A DNA stretch of 64,000 nucleotides from Lachnospiraceae bacterium Zagget2 (GTDB taxonomy: Bacteria; Bacillota; Clostridia; Lachnospirales; Lachnospiraceae). Location: assembly GCA_001941045.1 (NCBI GenBank), contig MSHD01000050.1, forward strand, positions 19,936 to 83,935. The letters are read 5' to 3'. Both the position numbers and the translations under genes were made by a program. A model generated the notes under the pieces. The model was given only the letters and a program-made list of their open reading frames with translations, did no database searches and was not told the DNA's origin. Shown piece after piece: positions 48,753 through 58,626 of the stretch (position 1 is its first letter; every line of letters begins with the position of its first letter).

Positions 48753-50148
48753 GCGCTGCTCCGGGCAGATCACCGTCTGGCTGTCCCTCAGTTTTCTGGT
48801 GTTTCTTTCGCTGTATCTGGTCTGCCTTCAGTCCGTACAGAAGCAGTCGGCCAGAAGACAGGCGGAGCAGGCGGTGGAGAGCGGGCTGTTCTCCCTCTTT
48901 TCGGAGTATGAGCCGCATCTTCTGGAAAACTATGACCTTTTCTATCTGGATACCTCTTTTCAGAGCGGAACGGAGCAGACGGATGAAATCTGCAGTCATC
49001 TGTGGAAATTCATCGATGATAATATCACCGGGACGACGGGAAATGCCCTGGAAGGTCTGACACTTCAGGGGGTGAATGTACAGGATCTCGTGCGGGCCAC
49101 GGATGGGAACGGAGCTGTCTTTTATCGGCAGGCGGTTGAAGTTGTGAAACAGAAGACGGGGATTTCGCTTGCGGAGGAGTGGATACTGGACGATGCGTTT
49201 CAGACGCAGATAGAGGAGAACAGCAGTAAATTTCAGGAGGACTGCGCGGACTTTGAGGGAAGCGTGGTGGATTACGGGGATGAGGAAGAGGAGCAAATAG
49301 AGGCGGAAGCCTTTGAGTGGGATGGAATCTGGAATCATTTTGCGCTCTCCCAGGCAGTGAAAAGTTCCGCATCCTTATCAGATAAGGCAGTCGATCTGTC
49401 GAAAGTACCGTCGCAGCGGGTTTTAAGCGTCGGCACAGGCAGTGCGGACGGAAGCGAAGATGGAGTGCTGGAGAAACAGTTATTTATCAGTTATCTGTGC
49501 GATTACATGACGAACGCGCAGGAAGCTCTGTCTGCGGAGGCGGACGCGAGTGCGTCTCTTAACTATCAGATGGAATATATTCTCTGCGGTGAGGCCTCTG
49601 ACAGGCAGAATCTCGAACAGACGCTACGGATGCTTCTTCTGATGCGCGAGGGTGTAAATTATGCTTTTTTATTGAGCCATTCGACATACAGCGAGAAGGC
49701 GGAGACACTTGCATACCTGTTGGCCGGTATTACGATGAATGAAGCGCTGATACAGAGTGTGAAACAGCTTATTCTGCTCGGTTGGGCTTACGGTGAGAGC
49801 CTGGTGGAGGTACGGCAGCTTCTTCAGGGCTATGAGCTTGCGATTGTAAAAGGAGAGTCAGACTGGCAGGTGCCGCTGAGCGGCGTTCTGAGCCTGATCG
49901 GGAATCCTGGGAGGTATGATGAGCAGAGCGTACATCAGGAGGGGATCAGTTATGAGACCTGTCTTCGCATTTTCCTGACGATGCAGTCCGCGCAGACGCT
50001 TGCGATGCGCAGCCTCGATGTGATAGAAAATGAGCTGCAGCTTGAGGCGGAGTGCGAAAAAATACATCTGGATCACTGCATTGAGGAACTGACCGCGCAG
50101 GTCTGGATGAATGATATTTATATGGAAAGGATTTATCAGTATGAGTAA
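48727..50148 (+). CDS. DUF5702-like TadG-type pilus-associated protein
   Basis: N-terminal GQITVWLSLSFLVFLSLYLVCLQSVQKQSARRQAEQAVESGLFSLFSEYEPHLLENYDLFYLD; start uncertain. Confidence 0.7.
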   Translation: MCPRAAASKRCSGQITVWLSLSFLVFLSLYLVCLQSVQKQSARRQAEQAVESGLFSLFSEYEPHLLENYDLFYLDTSFQSGTEQTDEICSHLWKFIDDNITGTTGNALEGLTLQGVNVQDLVRATDGNGAVFYRQAVEVVKQKTGISLAEEWILDDAFQTQIEENSSKFQEDCADFEGSVVDYGDEEEEQIEAEAFEWDGIWNHFALSQAVKSSASLSDKAVDLSKVPSQRVLSVGTGSADGSEDGVLEKQLFISYLCDYMTNAQEALSAEADASASLNYQMEYILCGEASDRQNLEQTLRMLLLMREGVNYAFLLSHSTYSEKAETLAYLLAGITMNEALIQSVKQLILLGWAYGESLVEVRQLLQGYELAIVKGESDWQVPLSGVLSLIGNPGRYDEQSVHQEGISYETCLRIFLTMQSAQTLAMRSLDVIENELQLEAECEKIHLDHCIEELTAQVWMNDIYMERIYQYE

Positions 50149-50923
50149 GAAAAACGGGGCGGAGAGGAGGCGCAGAAGGGTGCCCTTCCGACATAAAAAT
50201 TATGAGCATGATTTCCCTCTCCAGACACCCCACGTATGGAACAGACAAAACTCCGAGTATCGAAAGAAAGCCGGGAGGGTTTCCTTCTGCGCCTCCGGAC
50301 AGGGCAGTCTGACTCTGGAGGCGACCCTGACGCTCCCGTTTTTGCTCTGCGCGGTCACGGCGCTGCTTTATCTGTTTGCTTTCAGTGCTGCAAACGCTGT
50401 GGATTACAGGGAGCTGGTGGAGAAAGCGGAGACGCTTGCTGTGACGGCGGGACAGCAGATGACGGACGATCCCTACATAGATTTATACGATTATGATACG
50501 GCGAAAGCGCCATTCTCTGCTTTGTCCTTCGGCAGTCGCTCTGTACTTCGGCATGTGACAGTGCGGGCATGGGTCGGCTATACCGGAGAGAGCTTTGAAG
50601 GCGGAGGAGGGGAACAGATTGTTTACAAAACTCCAGGCGGAGAGGTGTATCACCTGAGCTGTGACTGCAGTTATCTGGCTCTGTCCGTGCGAAGCCTGGC
50701 ATATTCGGCGCTTTCCGGGGAGAGGAACAGCTCGGGCAGCCGTTACACGGCCTGTGAGTACTGTGTCGGAAACGGGTCGGCGAATGCGCTTGTCTATATC
50801 ACAGACTATGGCGACTGTTATCACAATTCCCGGAGCTGCAGGGGACTGAAGCGGACGGTGATGGGCGTGCCCTTGTCGGAGGTGAGCGGTCTTCGGCCCT
50901 GCTCCCGCTGCGGTTCACAGTGA
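50141..50923 (+). CDS. TadE-like pseudopilin with Cys-rich C-terminal modules
   Basis: GSLTLEATLTLPFLLCAVTALLYLFAF followed by two YHxxxCxxL...CxxC modules. Confidence 0.7.
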   Translation: MSKKNGAERRRRRVPFRHKNYEHDFPLQTPHVWNRQNSEYRKKAGRVSFCASGQGSLTLEATLTLPFLLCAVTALLYLFAFSAANAVDYRELVEKAETLAVTAGQQMTDDPYIDLYDYDTAKAPFSALSFGSRSVLRHVTVRAWVGYTGESFEGGGGEQIVYKTPGGEVYHLSCDCSYLALSVRSLAYSALSGERNSSGSRYTACEYCVGNGSANALVYITDYGDCYHNSRSCRGLKRTVMGVPLSEVSGLRPCSRCGSQ

Positions 50924-50931
50924 GCACATTG

Positions 50932-51294
50932 TGGGTTGGCATGCATCTGCTGCTGTTGTCCGCGGAGGATCTTCGCAGCAGAGAAGTGCCTCTGCTGCCG
51001 GTTGTGGAGCTTGCACTTGTCGGTTTGGGGTATGCAGTCGCGACGGGCGCCAGAGTCTCCCCTGTACCAGGCGTATTGCTGCTGTGTGTGGGATATTTAA
51101 GCGAAGAGCGGATTGGATATGGGGACGGCTGGCTGACGCTTGCGCTTGGCATGTGGATTTCGCCGGAAAGGCTGCTTTTGATGCTTGCACTGGGTTTTCT
51201 TTTATGTGCCGCATGGGGACTGGCTATGGGGAAAAGCGAGCTGCCATTTGTTCCGTTTCTGACGGCGGCATATTTTATGACAGGGGGAGGATAG
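50932..51294 (+). CDS. Prepilin peptidase (A24 family, CpaA/TadV-like)
   Basis: AEDLRSREVPLL and RIGYGDGWLTLALGMW (GxGD) motifs; start uncertain (ORF track 50920). Confidence 0.75.
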   Translation, partial: WVGMHLLLLSAEDLRSREVPLLPVVELALVGLGYAVATGARVSPVPGVLLLCVGYLSEERIGYGDGWLTLALGMWISPERLLLMLALGFLLCAAWGLAMGKSELPFVPFLTAAYFMTGGG

Positions 51295-51298
51295 AAAC

Positions 51299-51721
51299 AT
51301 GCATGTGAGAGAAAAAGGACGATTTGTGCTGGAAGCGGCGTATCTGGTTCCGGGGATCTGTATACTGCTGGTGTTTCTGGTATATTTTACACTGTATGCG
51401 CATGACTATGCAGTCTGTACCCATGCGGCACTGGAATCCGGAACGAAGGGAATTTATCAATCGGATAGAACGGTGACACAGGAACAGACGGCGATAAAAA
51501 CAGATCTCGAGAAAAAGCTGGACGAACGGCTGCTTTGGATCGACGATCCGGAGGTGGTGGTAAGTGTCAGCCCGCTGCGTGCAAGCATTTGTATAGTGGG
51601 AAGCGGCAGATTTCTTACCACATATTCAATAGAAGTGAACCGGACTTTATATCGGGTAAGCCCGTGTGATACATTGCGGACAACACGCTGGTTGATGAAT
51701 ACGGCAGGAGAAGAAGGATGA
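51299..51721 (+). CDS. TadE-like pilus assembly protein
   Basis: KGRFVLEAAYLVPGICILLVFLVYFTLYAHDYAV. Confidence 0.7.
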   Translation: MHVREKGRFVLEAAYLVPGICILLVFLVYFTLYAHDYAVCTHAALESGTKGIYQSDRTVTQEQTAIKTDLEKKLDERLLWIDDPEVVVSVSPLRASICIVGSGRFLTTYSIEVNRTLYRVSPCDTLRTTRWLMNTAGEEG

Positions 51722-52788
51722 GAGAGGTACATTACAAGAGGGATCTGAACAGCAATTATATGATCCTGACAGATGAGAAGACGGAAGACAGTGGTTTTGA
51801 GGAGAGGATGATTACGGAGAACCGCATTCAGGGGCTCCTGCCCTGTGTGACACAGCGCAGGGAAGATGGTACGGAATATTATTATGAGATCACCGGAAAG
51901 CAGAGCATGACGCTTCTGTATGAGAGGCGCAAGCTGACCTACGATCAGCTTCTGGGGTTTCTGATGGGGCTGGGAAAGATCCTGGAAAATGCGGAAGAAT
52001 ATCTTCTGGGAGCGGATCATTTTATTCTGGAACCGGAATATATTTACCTTAATACGAAGTCGGAGACTCCCTGTCTGTGTTATTATCCGCCTCAGAAAAA
52101 AAGTATCCGGGAGTCCTTCCTGAGCCTGGCGGAGTACCTGTTGGGCAAATTGGACAGAAATGACACAGCAGGAATTGAGTTTGGCTACGACTTGTATCAG
52201 CGGGCGATGGAGCCCAATTTCAGCCTGAAGGAGATCCTGCAGCGCTATCGGCCGGCACAGGAGAAGAGCGATGCGGAGCCGATAGCAGAGCAGGCGGTGG
52301 AGGAGCGGCCGTCCGTGCAGGCGCAGACGCTGGAAAAGACCGGAAGCTGGAAAAATTTCTTTCGGAAAAAGCAGAAAAAGCCGCGTTTGGAGGATTATGT
52401 GGAGGAGGCAGAACACTTGGGAAGCGGTTCTGTACTGTTTCTGAGGGAGCAGGGGGCGCCGAAGGAGACGATGTGTCTGGCGGAGCCCAAAAGGGAAGGG
52501 CTTACATTGAGGAGTGAAGATGGCGAATATCCGGATCTTCATATTATAGAAGAACCTTACCTGATCGGAAAAAGAAATGAAAATGTGGATGGATGTATTC
52601 CGGCTCCCACGATCAGCAGAATTCATGCGCGGATTACCAGGCAGAGCACACAGTATTATCTGGAGGATCTGAATTCCACAAACGGAACGTGGGCGGATCA
52701 GGTGCAGCTGAATCCATATGAACTTTGCCCGTTGCTGGACGGGATGCAGATTCGTTTTGCGGGAGCGTCGTACACGGTGGAGGTATAG
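51718..52788 (+). CDS. DUF6382 + FHA domain protein
   Basis: YLIGKRNENVDGCIPAPTISRIHARITRQSTQYYLEDLNSTNGTWADQVQL FHA motif. Confidence 0.85.
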   Translation: MREVHYKRDLNSNYMILTDEKTEDSGFEERMITENRIQGLLPCVTQRREDGTEYYYEITGKQSMTLLYERRKLTYDQLLGFLMGLGKILENAEEYLLGADHFILEPEYIYLNTKSETPCLCYYPPQKKSIRESFLSLAEYLLGKLDRNDTAGIEFGYDLYQRAMEPNFSLKEILQRYRPAQEKSDAEPIAEQAVEERPSVQAQTLEKTGSWKNFFRKKQKKPRLEDYVEEAEHLGSGSVLFLREQGAPKETMCLAEPKREGLTLRSEDGEYPDLHIIEEPYLIGKRNENVDGCIPAPTISRIHARITRQSTQYYLEDLNSTNGTWADQVQLNPYELCPLLDGMQIRFAGASYTVEV

Positions 52789-52878
52789 CCTGCGTCTGAT
52801 TCCGGAGGTCCGGGACTTGCAATGATCCGGCGAAATCAGTATACTGTGAAGCAGGTATGATGACGCAGAGGTGAAGCG

Positions 52879-53658
52879 ATGATATTTGATACACACGCCC
52901 ATTATGATGACAGTGCATTTGATGAAGACCGGGATGTTCTTCTTACCTCCCTGCATGAGCAGGGGGTCGGCATGCTTGTTAATGTCGGGGCGGATATGGA
53001 GAGCAGCGCGTGCAGTGTGAAGCTGGCGGAGCAGTATCCGTTTATCTACGGAGCGGTTGGCGTGCATCCCGATGGTGTGGGAGAGCTGAATGAGGAAAAG
53101 CTTTACCGTCTGCGGGAGTATTTCGCTCTGCCGAAGATCGTTGCAGTCGGAGAGATCGGTCTGGACTACTACTGGGATAAAGAACAGCATGATCTTCAGA
53201 AAGGATGGTTTGTCAGGCAGTTCCGTCTGGCGGCAGAGACAGGCATGCCTGTGATCATTCACAGCCGTGAGGCCGCGGCGGATACCCTGGACATTGTGAA
53301 GGAGGAGCTGCAGCCGGGAATGCATGTCGTCATGCACTGCTACTCTTACTCCCTGGAGCAGGCCCGGGAATACTTAAAGATGGGATTGTACTTTGGGATC
53401 GGCGGAGTACTGACATTCAAAAATGCCAGGAAGCTTAAGGAGGTTGTGGAGGAGCTGCCGATGGAGCGGATACTGCTTGAGACGGACTGCCCTTATCTTG
53501 CGCCGGTTCCATTCCGGGGAAAGCGCAACGACTCCGGTAAACTGACTTATGTGGTCCATGAAATCAGTGCCCTGAAGGGAATCCCGGAGGAAGAAGTGAT
53601 CCGTATCACGGAGGAGAATGCCAGACGTTTCTATCGGATAGGGAAGGAGAGGAGATAG
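52879..53658 (+). CDS. tatD: TatD-family hydrolase
   Basis: IFDTHAHYDDSAFDEDRD; AVGEIGLDYYWD; LLETDCPYLAPVPFRGKRN. Confidence 0.93.
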   Translation: MIFDTHAHYDDSAFDEDRDVLLTSLHEQGVGMLVNVGADMESSACSVKLAEQYPFIYGAVGVHPDGVGELNEEKLYRLREYFALPKIVAVGEIGLDYYWDKEQHDLQKGWFVRQFRLAAETGMPVIIHSREAAADTLDIVKEELQPGMHVVMHCYSYSLEQAREYLKMGLYFGIGGVLTFKNARKLKEVVEELPMERILLETDCPYLAPVPFRGKRNDSGKLTYVVHEISALKGIPEEEVIRITEENARRFYRIGKERR

Positions 53659-54540
53659 ATGAGCAGACCGGTTCCATATCTCGGAAATCCGAAGAATACC
53701 ATAGAGATCCTGCAGAAGTATCAGTTCGTGTTCCGGAAAAAGTACGGGCAGAATTTTCTGATCGACGAGTCGGTGCTGGAGAAGATTGTCCGTGCTGCCC
53801 AGATTGGCCCGGACGATTTTGTGATCGAGATCGGTCCCGGCATTGGCACCCTGACACAGTATCTCGCATATCATGCCAGACATGTGGCGGCAGTCGAGAT
53901 TGATGGGGCCTTGCTCCCGATTCTGGAGGATACGCTTTCCGGATATGAGAATGTCACCGTGATCCGGGAGGATATTCTGAAACTGGATATACGACAGCTT
54001 GTGGAGGAGATGAACGGCGGCAGGCCCGTGAAAGTCGTGGCGAATCTCCCCTATTATATTACGACCCCCATTATTATGGGGTTGCTTGAACGTCATGATC
54101 CGGTGGAGAGCATGACGGTCATGATTCAGAAGGAGGTCGCGGAGCGGATGCAGGCGGGACCGGGGACGAAGGATTATGGTTCTTTGTCGCTGGCGGTGCA
54201 GTATTACGCGGAGCCGTACATCGCGGCTTATGTGCCGCAGAATTGTTTTATGCCGAGGCCGAAGGTGGGATCCGCGGTAATTCGCCTTTCACTGCTTGCA
54301 GAGCCGTCGGTGAAGGTACAGGATGAGAAAATGATGTTTCGTATTATCCGGGCATCCTTCAATCAGCGCAGAAAGACGTTGCAGAACAGTGTAAGTCACA
54401 GCCAGGAGACGGGCGTTACGAAGGAGTTGGCGGCCTGGATTCTGGAAGAGATGGAACTTCCTCCTGCGGTGCGCGGGGAGGCTCTGACACTTGAGCAGTT
54501 TGCGCGGTTTTCTGATCTGGCGCAGAAAAACAGGACATAA
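53659..54540 (+). CDS. rsmA: 16S rRNA (adenine1518/1519-N6)-dimethyltransferase
   Basis: KKYGQNFLIDESVLEKIV; VIEIGPGIGTLTQYL; VVANLPYYITTPIIM. Confidence 0.96.
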   Translation: MSRPVPYLGNPKNTIEILQKYQFVFRKKYGQNFLIDESVLEKIVRAAQIGPDDFVIEIGPGIGTLTQYLAYHARHVAAVEIDGALLPILEDTLSGYENVTVIREDILKLDIRQLVEEMNGGRPVKVVANLPYYITTPIIMGLLERHDPVESMTVMIQKEVAERMQAGPGTKDYGSLSLAVQYYAEPYIAAYVPQNCFMPRPKVGSAVIRLSLLAEPSVKVQDEKMMFRIIRASFNQRRKTLQNSVSHSQETGVTKELAAWILEEMELPPAVRGEALTLEQFARFSDLAQKNRT

Positions 54541-54589
54541 GTGCTCCCGGACATGCATAGAATAGCCCCGAAGGACAGGAGGGGATACT

Positions 54590-55114
54590 ATGCAGGAATA
54601 CAGAAGGCAGATTGCCTATCTATATGCCTATGAGCACGGAGAGCCGCATCGGAACGCGGGTTTTGTGAAGGCGGAGGAGCGGGCCGGACTGTGCAGACTC
54701 GCAATACACCTGAAGGCTTACTGCCATTCGAATGAGCAGGCGGGAAAAGTTTTTCTCTATTTTTATCATCGGAACCGGGCGGTAGGCATCCAGGTGGGAG
54801 AACTGGAAAGGCGGAATGGCGCGCTCGAATGGCAGGGAAGCGTCTCTGCGGATAATATTCTTGGAAAGGGCGTCAGCTTTGATCAGATTCGCGGTCTGTG
54901 GGTGCGCCGCCCGGGCGGAAGGGATTATGTGGCGGAGTGGGACGATTATCCTGTGGATGTGAACCGCTTTCTGCTGTACCCGCGGGGCGGTGAAAAGTGT
55001 ATTTCCTGCCCATGGTTTGGAAGCTGTGAGAGGAGCGATCAGGATGAAACTGACAGAGGACGAGCGGTATATGAAGGAAGCCATCCGACAGGCGCGGAAA
55101 GCGGAAAAGCTTGA
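54590..55114 (+). CDS. Conserved hypothetical protein (DUF6128-like)
   Basis: ORF with RBS; between rsmA and tadA; C-terminus overlaps tadA. Confidence 0.5.
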   Translation: MQEYRRQIAYLYAYEHGEPHRNAGFVKAEERAGLCRLAIHLKAYCHSNEQAGKVFLYFYHRNRAVGIQVGELERRNGALEWQGSVSADNILGKGVSFDQIRGLWVRRPGGRDYVAEWDDYPVDVNRFLLYPRGGEKCISCPWFGSCERSDQDETDRGRAVYEGSHPTGAESGKA

Positions 55115-55514
55115 TGAGGTGCCGATCGGCTGTGTGATCGTGAAAGATGGCCGTATTATCGCGAGGGGCTACAATCGCAGAAATACCGATAAAAATACAC
55201 TGGCACATGCGGAGCTGTCCGCGATCCGGAAGGCCAGCCGCGTGATTCACGACTGGAGACTTGAGGACTGCACCATGTATGTCACGCTGGAGCCGTGTCA
55301 GATGTGTGCGGGGGCCATTGTACAGGCACGTATTCCGCGACTGGTGATCGGTGCGCGCAACCCGAAGGCGGGCTGCGCCGGTTCGGTTCTGGACCTTTTA
55401 CATGTTCCGGCCTTCAACCATCAGGTAGAGCTGACAGAGGGCGTGCTGGAAAGAGACTGTTCAGAGATGCTGAGTGAATTTTTCCGTAAACTGAGAGAAC
55501 GGCGCAAAGGCTAA
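55044..55514 (+). CDS. tadA: tRNA-specific adenosine deaminase
   Basis: NTLAHAELSAIRKA; TLEPCQMCAGAIVQ; ATG 55044 used. Confidence 0.95.
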   Translation: MKLTEDERYMKEAIRQARKAEKLDEVPIGCVIVKDGRIIARGYNRRNTDKNTLAHAELSAIRKASRVIHDWRLEDCTMYVTLEPCQMCAGAIVQARIPRLVIGARNPKAGCAGSVLDLLHVPAFNHQVELTEGVLERDCSEMLSEFFRKLRERRKG

Positions 55515-55517
55515 AGT

Positions 55518-55546
55518 TTGACAAAGGCTTCGAAAGACGCTATACT
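55518..55546 (+). promoter_or_regulatory. Promoter of SRP RNA (TTGACA-N17-TATACT)
   Basis: Near-consensus hexamers with 17-nt spacing immediately upstream of SRP RNA. Confidence 0.8.
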
Positions 55547-55553
55547 GATAGCG

Positions 55554-55817
55554 TCCGTGCAGCCGGGGAGATGGCGGTGCCCTGCACCTACAATCCGCCT
55601 TAGTAGGGGTGATATCCTGCCCCGGGCTGTCCGGCTCGTAGCAGCCCTGTATAAGTGGCATTGATGTTCGGGTCTTACGCAACAGAAACCCGTGAACCGT
55701 GTCAGGTTGGGAACAAAGCAGCACTAAGCGGGACCTTTTGTGTGCCGTGAGGGTGCCTGGGCTGAGTTAACTGTACAGGTAACGTGCGGGTCGGCGGTTC
55801 AAAGCAGGATGCACGGA
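55554..55817 (+). ncRNA. ffs: Large (Firmicutes-type) signal recognition particle RNA
   Basis: GTGAACCGTGTCAGGTTGGGAACAAAGCAGCACTAAGCGGG core; terminal TCCGTGC/GCACGGA pairing; downstream of tadA. Confidence 0.92.
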
Positions 55818-55844
55818 TTTTTAATGGAAACCATATATGTATGT

Positions 55845-55890
55845 ACCCCGGAAGGCAGTCCTTTTGCTGCTTCCCGGGGGTTTTATTTTT
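55845..55890 (+). terminator. Intrinsic terminator after SRP RNA
   Basis: CCCCGGAAGGCAG...CTGCTTCCCGGGGG hairpin then T-rich TTTTATTTTTC. Confidence 0.8.
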
Positions 55891-55967
55891 CTTGTGGAAA
55901 TGTGAGGAGTGGGTTATAATAAAAACAATATGTTTTTCCTAAAAAAATTGAGAAGGAGACGGGTCTT

Positions 55968-57044
55968 ATGAAACGGGTAGGTATGCTGACGAGCGGGGGC
56001 GACTGTCAGGCGCTGAATGCGACGATGCGCGGTGTGGTAAAGGGACTTTACAACGGATTGAAGGGCGATGTGGAGATCTATGGCTTTGAAGAGGGCTACA
56101 AGGGTCTGATCTACAACGAATACCGCATGATGAGCGCAAGGGATTTTTCCGGTATTCTCACAAAGGGAGGGACAATCCTGGGCAGCTCCAGACAGTCCTT
56201 CAAGAGCATGAAAGACCCGGACGAGAATGGCCTCAATAAGGTCGAGGCGATGAAGCAGAATTATCGCAGACTGGGGCTTGACTGTCTGGTTATTCTCGGT
56301 GGAAATGGCACGGAAAAGACGGCCAACCTGCTGCGTGAGGAGGGGCTGAATATCATCCACCTGCCCAAGACGATCGACAATGATATCTGGGGCACGGACA
56401 TGACCTTTGGCTTCCAGAGCGCAGTAGATATCGCTACAAACTGCATTGACTGTATCCATACGACAGCAGCGTCCCATGGCAGAGTTTTCATTGTCGAAGT
56501 TATGGGGCACAAGGTCGGCTGGCTTACGCTTCATGCCGGCATCGCGGGCGGCGCAGATATCGTTTTAATTCCGGAGATTCCGTATGATATCGATAAAGTA
56601 TGTGAGGCGATTGCACGGCGGAATCATGAGAAAAAGGGATTTACGATTCTGGCAGTTGCGGAAGGCGCCATTTCGAAGGAGGATGCGGCGCTTTCGAAGA
56701 AGGAATACAAGGCGAAGATGGCGAATTATCCATATCCGTCCGTCTCCTATGAGATTGCGGAACAGATCAAGGAGCAGACAGGGGCGGACGTGCGTGTGAC
56801 GGTTCCCGGGCATACACAGAGAGGCGGTTCTCCGGATCCTTACGATCGTGTGCTCTCCACCAGGCTTGGTGCGCGCGCGGCGAAGCTGATCATCGACAAG
56901 GAATACGGCTATATGGTGGCGATTGTGAATGGCGAGACCTGCAAGGTCTCGCTCGGCGAGGTTGCCGGCAGACTGAAGATGGTGGATCCGGATTCCGGTA
57001 TTATAGAGGAAGCGAAGCTGACGGGAATCAGCTTTGGAGATTAA
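55968..57044 (+). CDS. pfkA: 6-phosphofructokinase (ATP/PPi-PFK family)
   Basis: MKRVGMLTSGGDCQALNATMRGVVKG; LGGNGTEKTA; PKTIDNDIWGTDMTFGF; GHTQRGGSPDPYDR. Confidence 0.95.
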   Translation: MKRVGMLTSGGDCQALNATMRGVVKGLYNGLKGDVEIYGFEEGYKGLIYNEYRMMSARDFSGILTKGGTILGSSRQSFKSMKDPDENGLNKVEAMKQNYRRLGLDCLVILGGNGTEKTANLLREEGLNIIHLPKTIDNDIWGTDMTFGFQSAVDIATNCIDCIHTTAASHGRVFIVEVMGHKVGWLTLHAGIAGGADIVLIPEIPYDIDKVCEAIARRNHEKKGFTILAVAEGAISKEDAALSKKEYKAKMANYPYPSVSYEIAEQIKEQTGADVRVTVPGHTQRGGSPDPYDRVLSTRLGARAAKLIIDKEYGYMVAIVNGETCKVSLGEVAGRLKMVDPDSGIIEEAKLTGISFGD

Positions 57045-57047
57045 GGA

Positions 57048-58592
57048 ATGTCTTATACAGCGCTGTACCGGAAGTTCCGCCCGACGGAATTTTCGGATGT
57101 AAAAGGGCAGGATCATATTGTGACGACCCTGAAAAATCAGATTCGCGCGGATCGCGTTGGTCATGCATATCTGTTCTGCGGAACGCGCGGCACCGGTAAG
57201 ACGACGGTCGCGAAGATTTTTGCAAAAGCGGTGAACTGTGAGCATCCGGTGGATGGCAGCCCATGTGGGGAGTGCGCTTCCTGCCGCGCGATCGCAGCCG
57301 GCCGGTCGATGAACGTCATCGAGATTGACGGCGCTTCCAATAACGGCGTGGATAATATCCGTGAAATCCGCGAGGAGGTATCCTACTCGCCCACGGAGGG
57401 GAGATATAAGGTCTACATCATCGACGAGGCTCATATGATCACACCGGCGGCATTTAATGCGCTGTTGAAGACGCTGGAGGAGCCGCCGTCCTATGTGATT
57501 TTCATTCTGGCGACGACAGATGTCCATAAGGTTCCGGTGACGATTCTGTCGCGTTGCCAGCGCTATGATTTCCGGCGGATTACGGCGGACACGATTACGG
57601 CGCGCATGAAGGAGCTGCTGAAAGCGGAGCAGGTGGAAGCGGAAGACCGGGCGCTGGCTTACATCGCGAAGGCGGCGGACGGGTCGTTGCGCGACGCTTT
57701 GAGTCTGCTTGATCAGTGTATCGCATTCTATCTCGGAGAGACGCTGACCTATGACCATGTACTGGAAGTGCTCGGCGCGGTCGACATTGATGTGTTCAGC
57801 GAGCTGTTCCGGGAGATCTGTGCACAGAATCTTACCCGGGCGATTGGCAGTGTGGAACGGGTTATTTTACAGGGCAGGGAGCTGTCCCAGTTTACGACCG
57901 ATTTCATCTGGTATCTCCGGAATCTTCTGATGCTGCAGAGCGGCGACGGGATGGAGGAACTGGTGGATGTTTCCTCGGAGAATCTTGCACGGATGAAAGA
58001 GGAGTCCGCTCTGTGCGACGCGGAGACACTGATGCGTTACATACGGGTGCTCTCAGAATTGTCCGGACAGCTTCGTTACTCGACACAGAAGCGCGTGCTT
58101 GTGGAGATTGCGCTGATTCGCCTGTGCAGGCCGGCGATGGAGCAGGACTACAGTTCGCTGCTGCAGCGTGTGAGCCAGCTTGAACAGCGCATGGAGAAAG
58201 GAATTCCGGCGGTCATACAGCAGCCGGTTCATGAGACAACGGTCTCACGACCGAAGACGCTTCTTCCGGAAGCCCTCTCGGAGGATGTACAGCAGTTTGT
58301 AAAGCGATTCCAGGAGTTCCGCAAAAAGCTCGGAGGTATGCAGGCACAGCAGCTGAAGGGGGCGCTGTGCAGAGAACTGCCGGATCGCTCGGGAGCAGAG
58401 ATCATTCTTGGCAGGGAGCTGCCGGTGGATGAGCAGGCGCTCGCGCAGGATCTTGGGAGGCTGGTGGAAAAGGAAATGCAGGTGCGGATGAATATCAAGG
58501 TGCACACGCCGCACACGGATCCGAGACCGGAGGAAGCGGTTCTGGATCTCTCAGGATTGATCGATATGGAAATCGAAGTGGACAGCGAGTGA
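57048..58592 (+). CDS. dnaX: DNA polymerase III gamma/tau subunit
   Basis: YRKFRPTEFSDVKGQDHIVTTL; LFCGTRGTGKTTVAKIFAKAVNC; DEAHMITPAAFNALLKTLEEPP. Confidence 0.97.
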   Translation: MSYTALYRKFRPTEFSDVKGQDHIVTTLKNQIRADRVGHAYLFCGTRGTGKTTVAKIFAKAVNCEHPVDGSPCGECASCRAIAAGRSMNVIEIDGASNNGVDNIREIREEVSYSPTEGRYKVYIIDEAHMITPAAFNALLKTLEEPPSYVIFILATTDVHKVPVTILSRCQRYDFRRITADTITARMKELLKAEQVEAEDRALAYIAKAADGSLRDALSLLDQCIAFYLGETLTYDHVLEVLGAVDIDVFSELFREICAQNLTRAIGSVERVILQGRELSQFTTDFIWYLRNLLMLQSGDGMEELVDVSSENLARMKEESALCDAETLMRYIRVLSELSGQLRYSTQKRVLVEIALIRLCRPAMEQDYSSLLQRVSQLEQRMEKGIPAVIQQPVHETTVSRPKTLLPEALSEDVQQFVKRFQEFRKKLGGMQAQQLKGALCRELPDRSGAEIILGRELPVDEQALAQDLGRLVEKEMQVRMNIKVHTPHTDPRPEEAVLDLSGLIDMEIEVDSE

Positions 58593-58626
58593 TCGCTGAT
58601 AAAGAAACTACAGGAGGAGAGACACG

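Noticed and set aside
54990-55514. ORF start at 54990 for tadA
   Set aside because: The first 18 residues (MKSVFPAHGLEAVRGAIR) are out-of-frame translation of the preceding gene; the deaminase begins at ATG 55044 (MKLTEDERYMKEAI).
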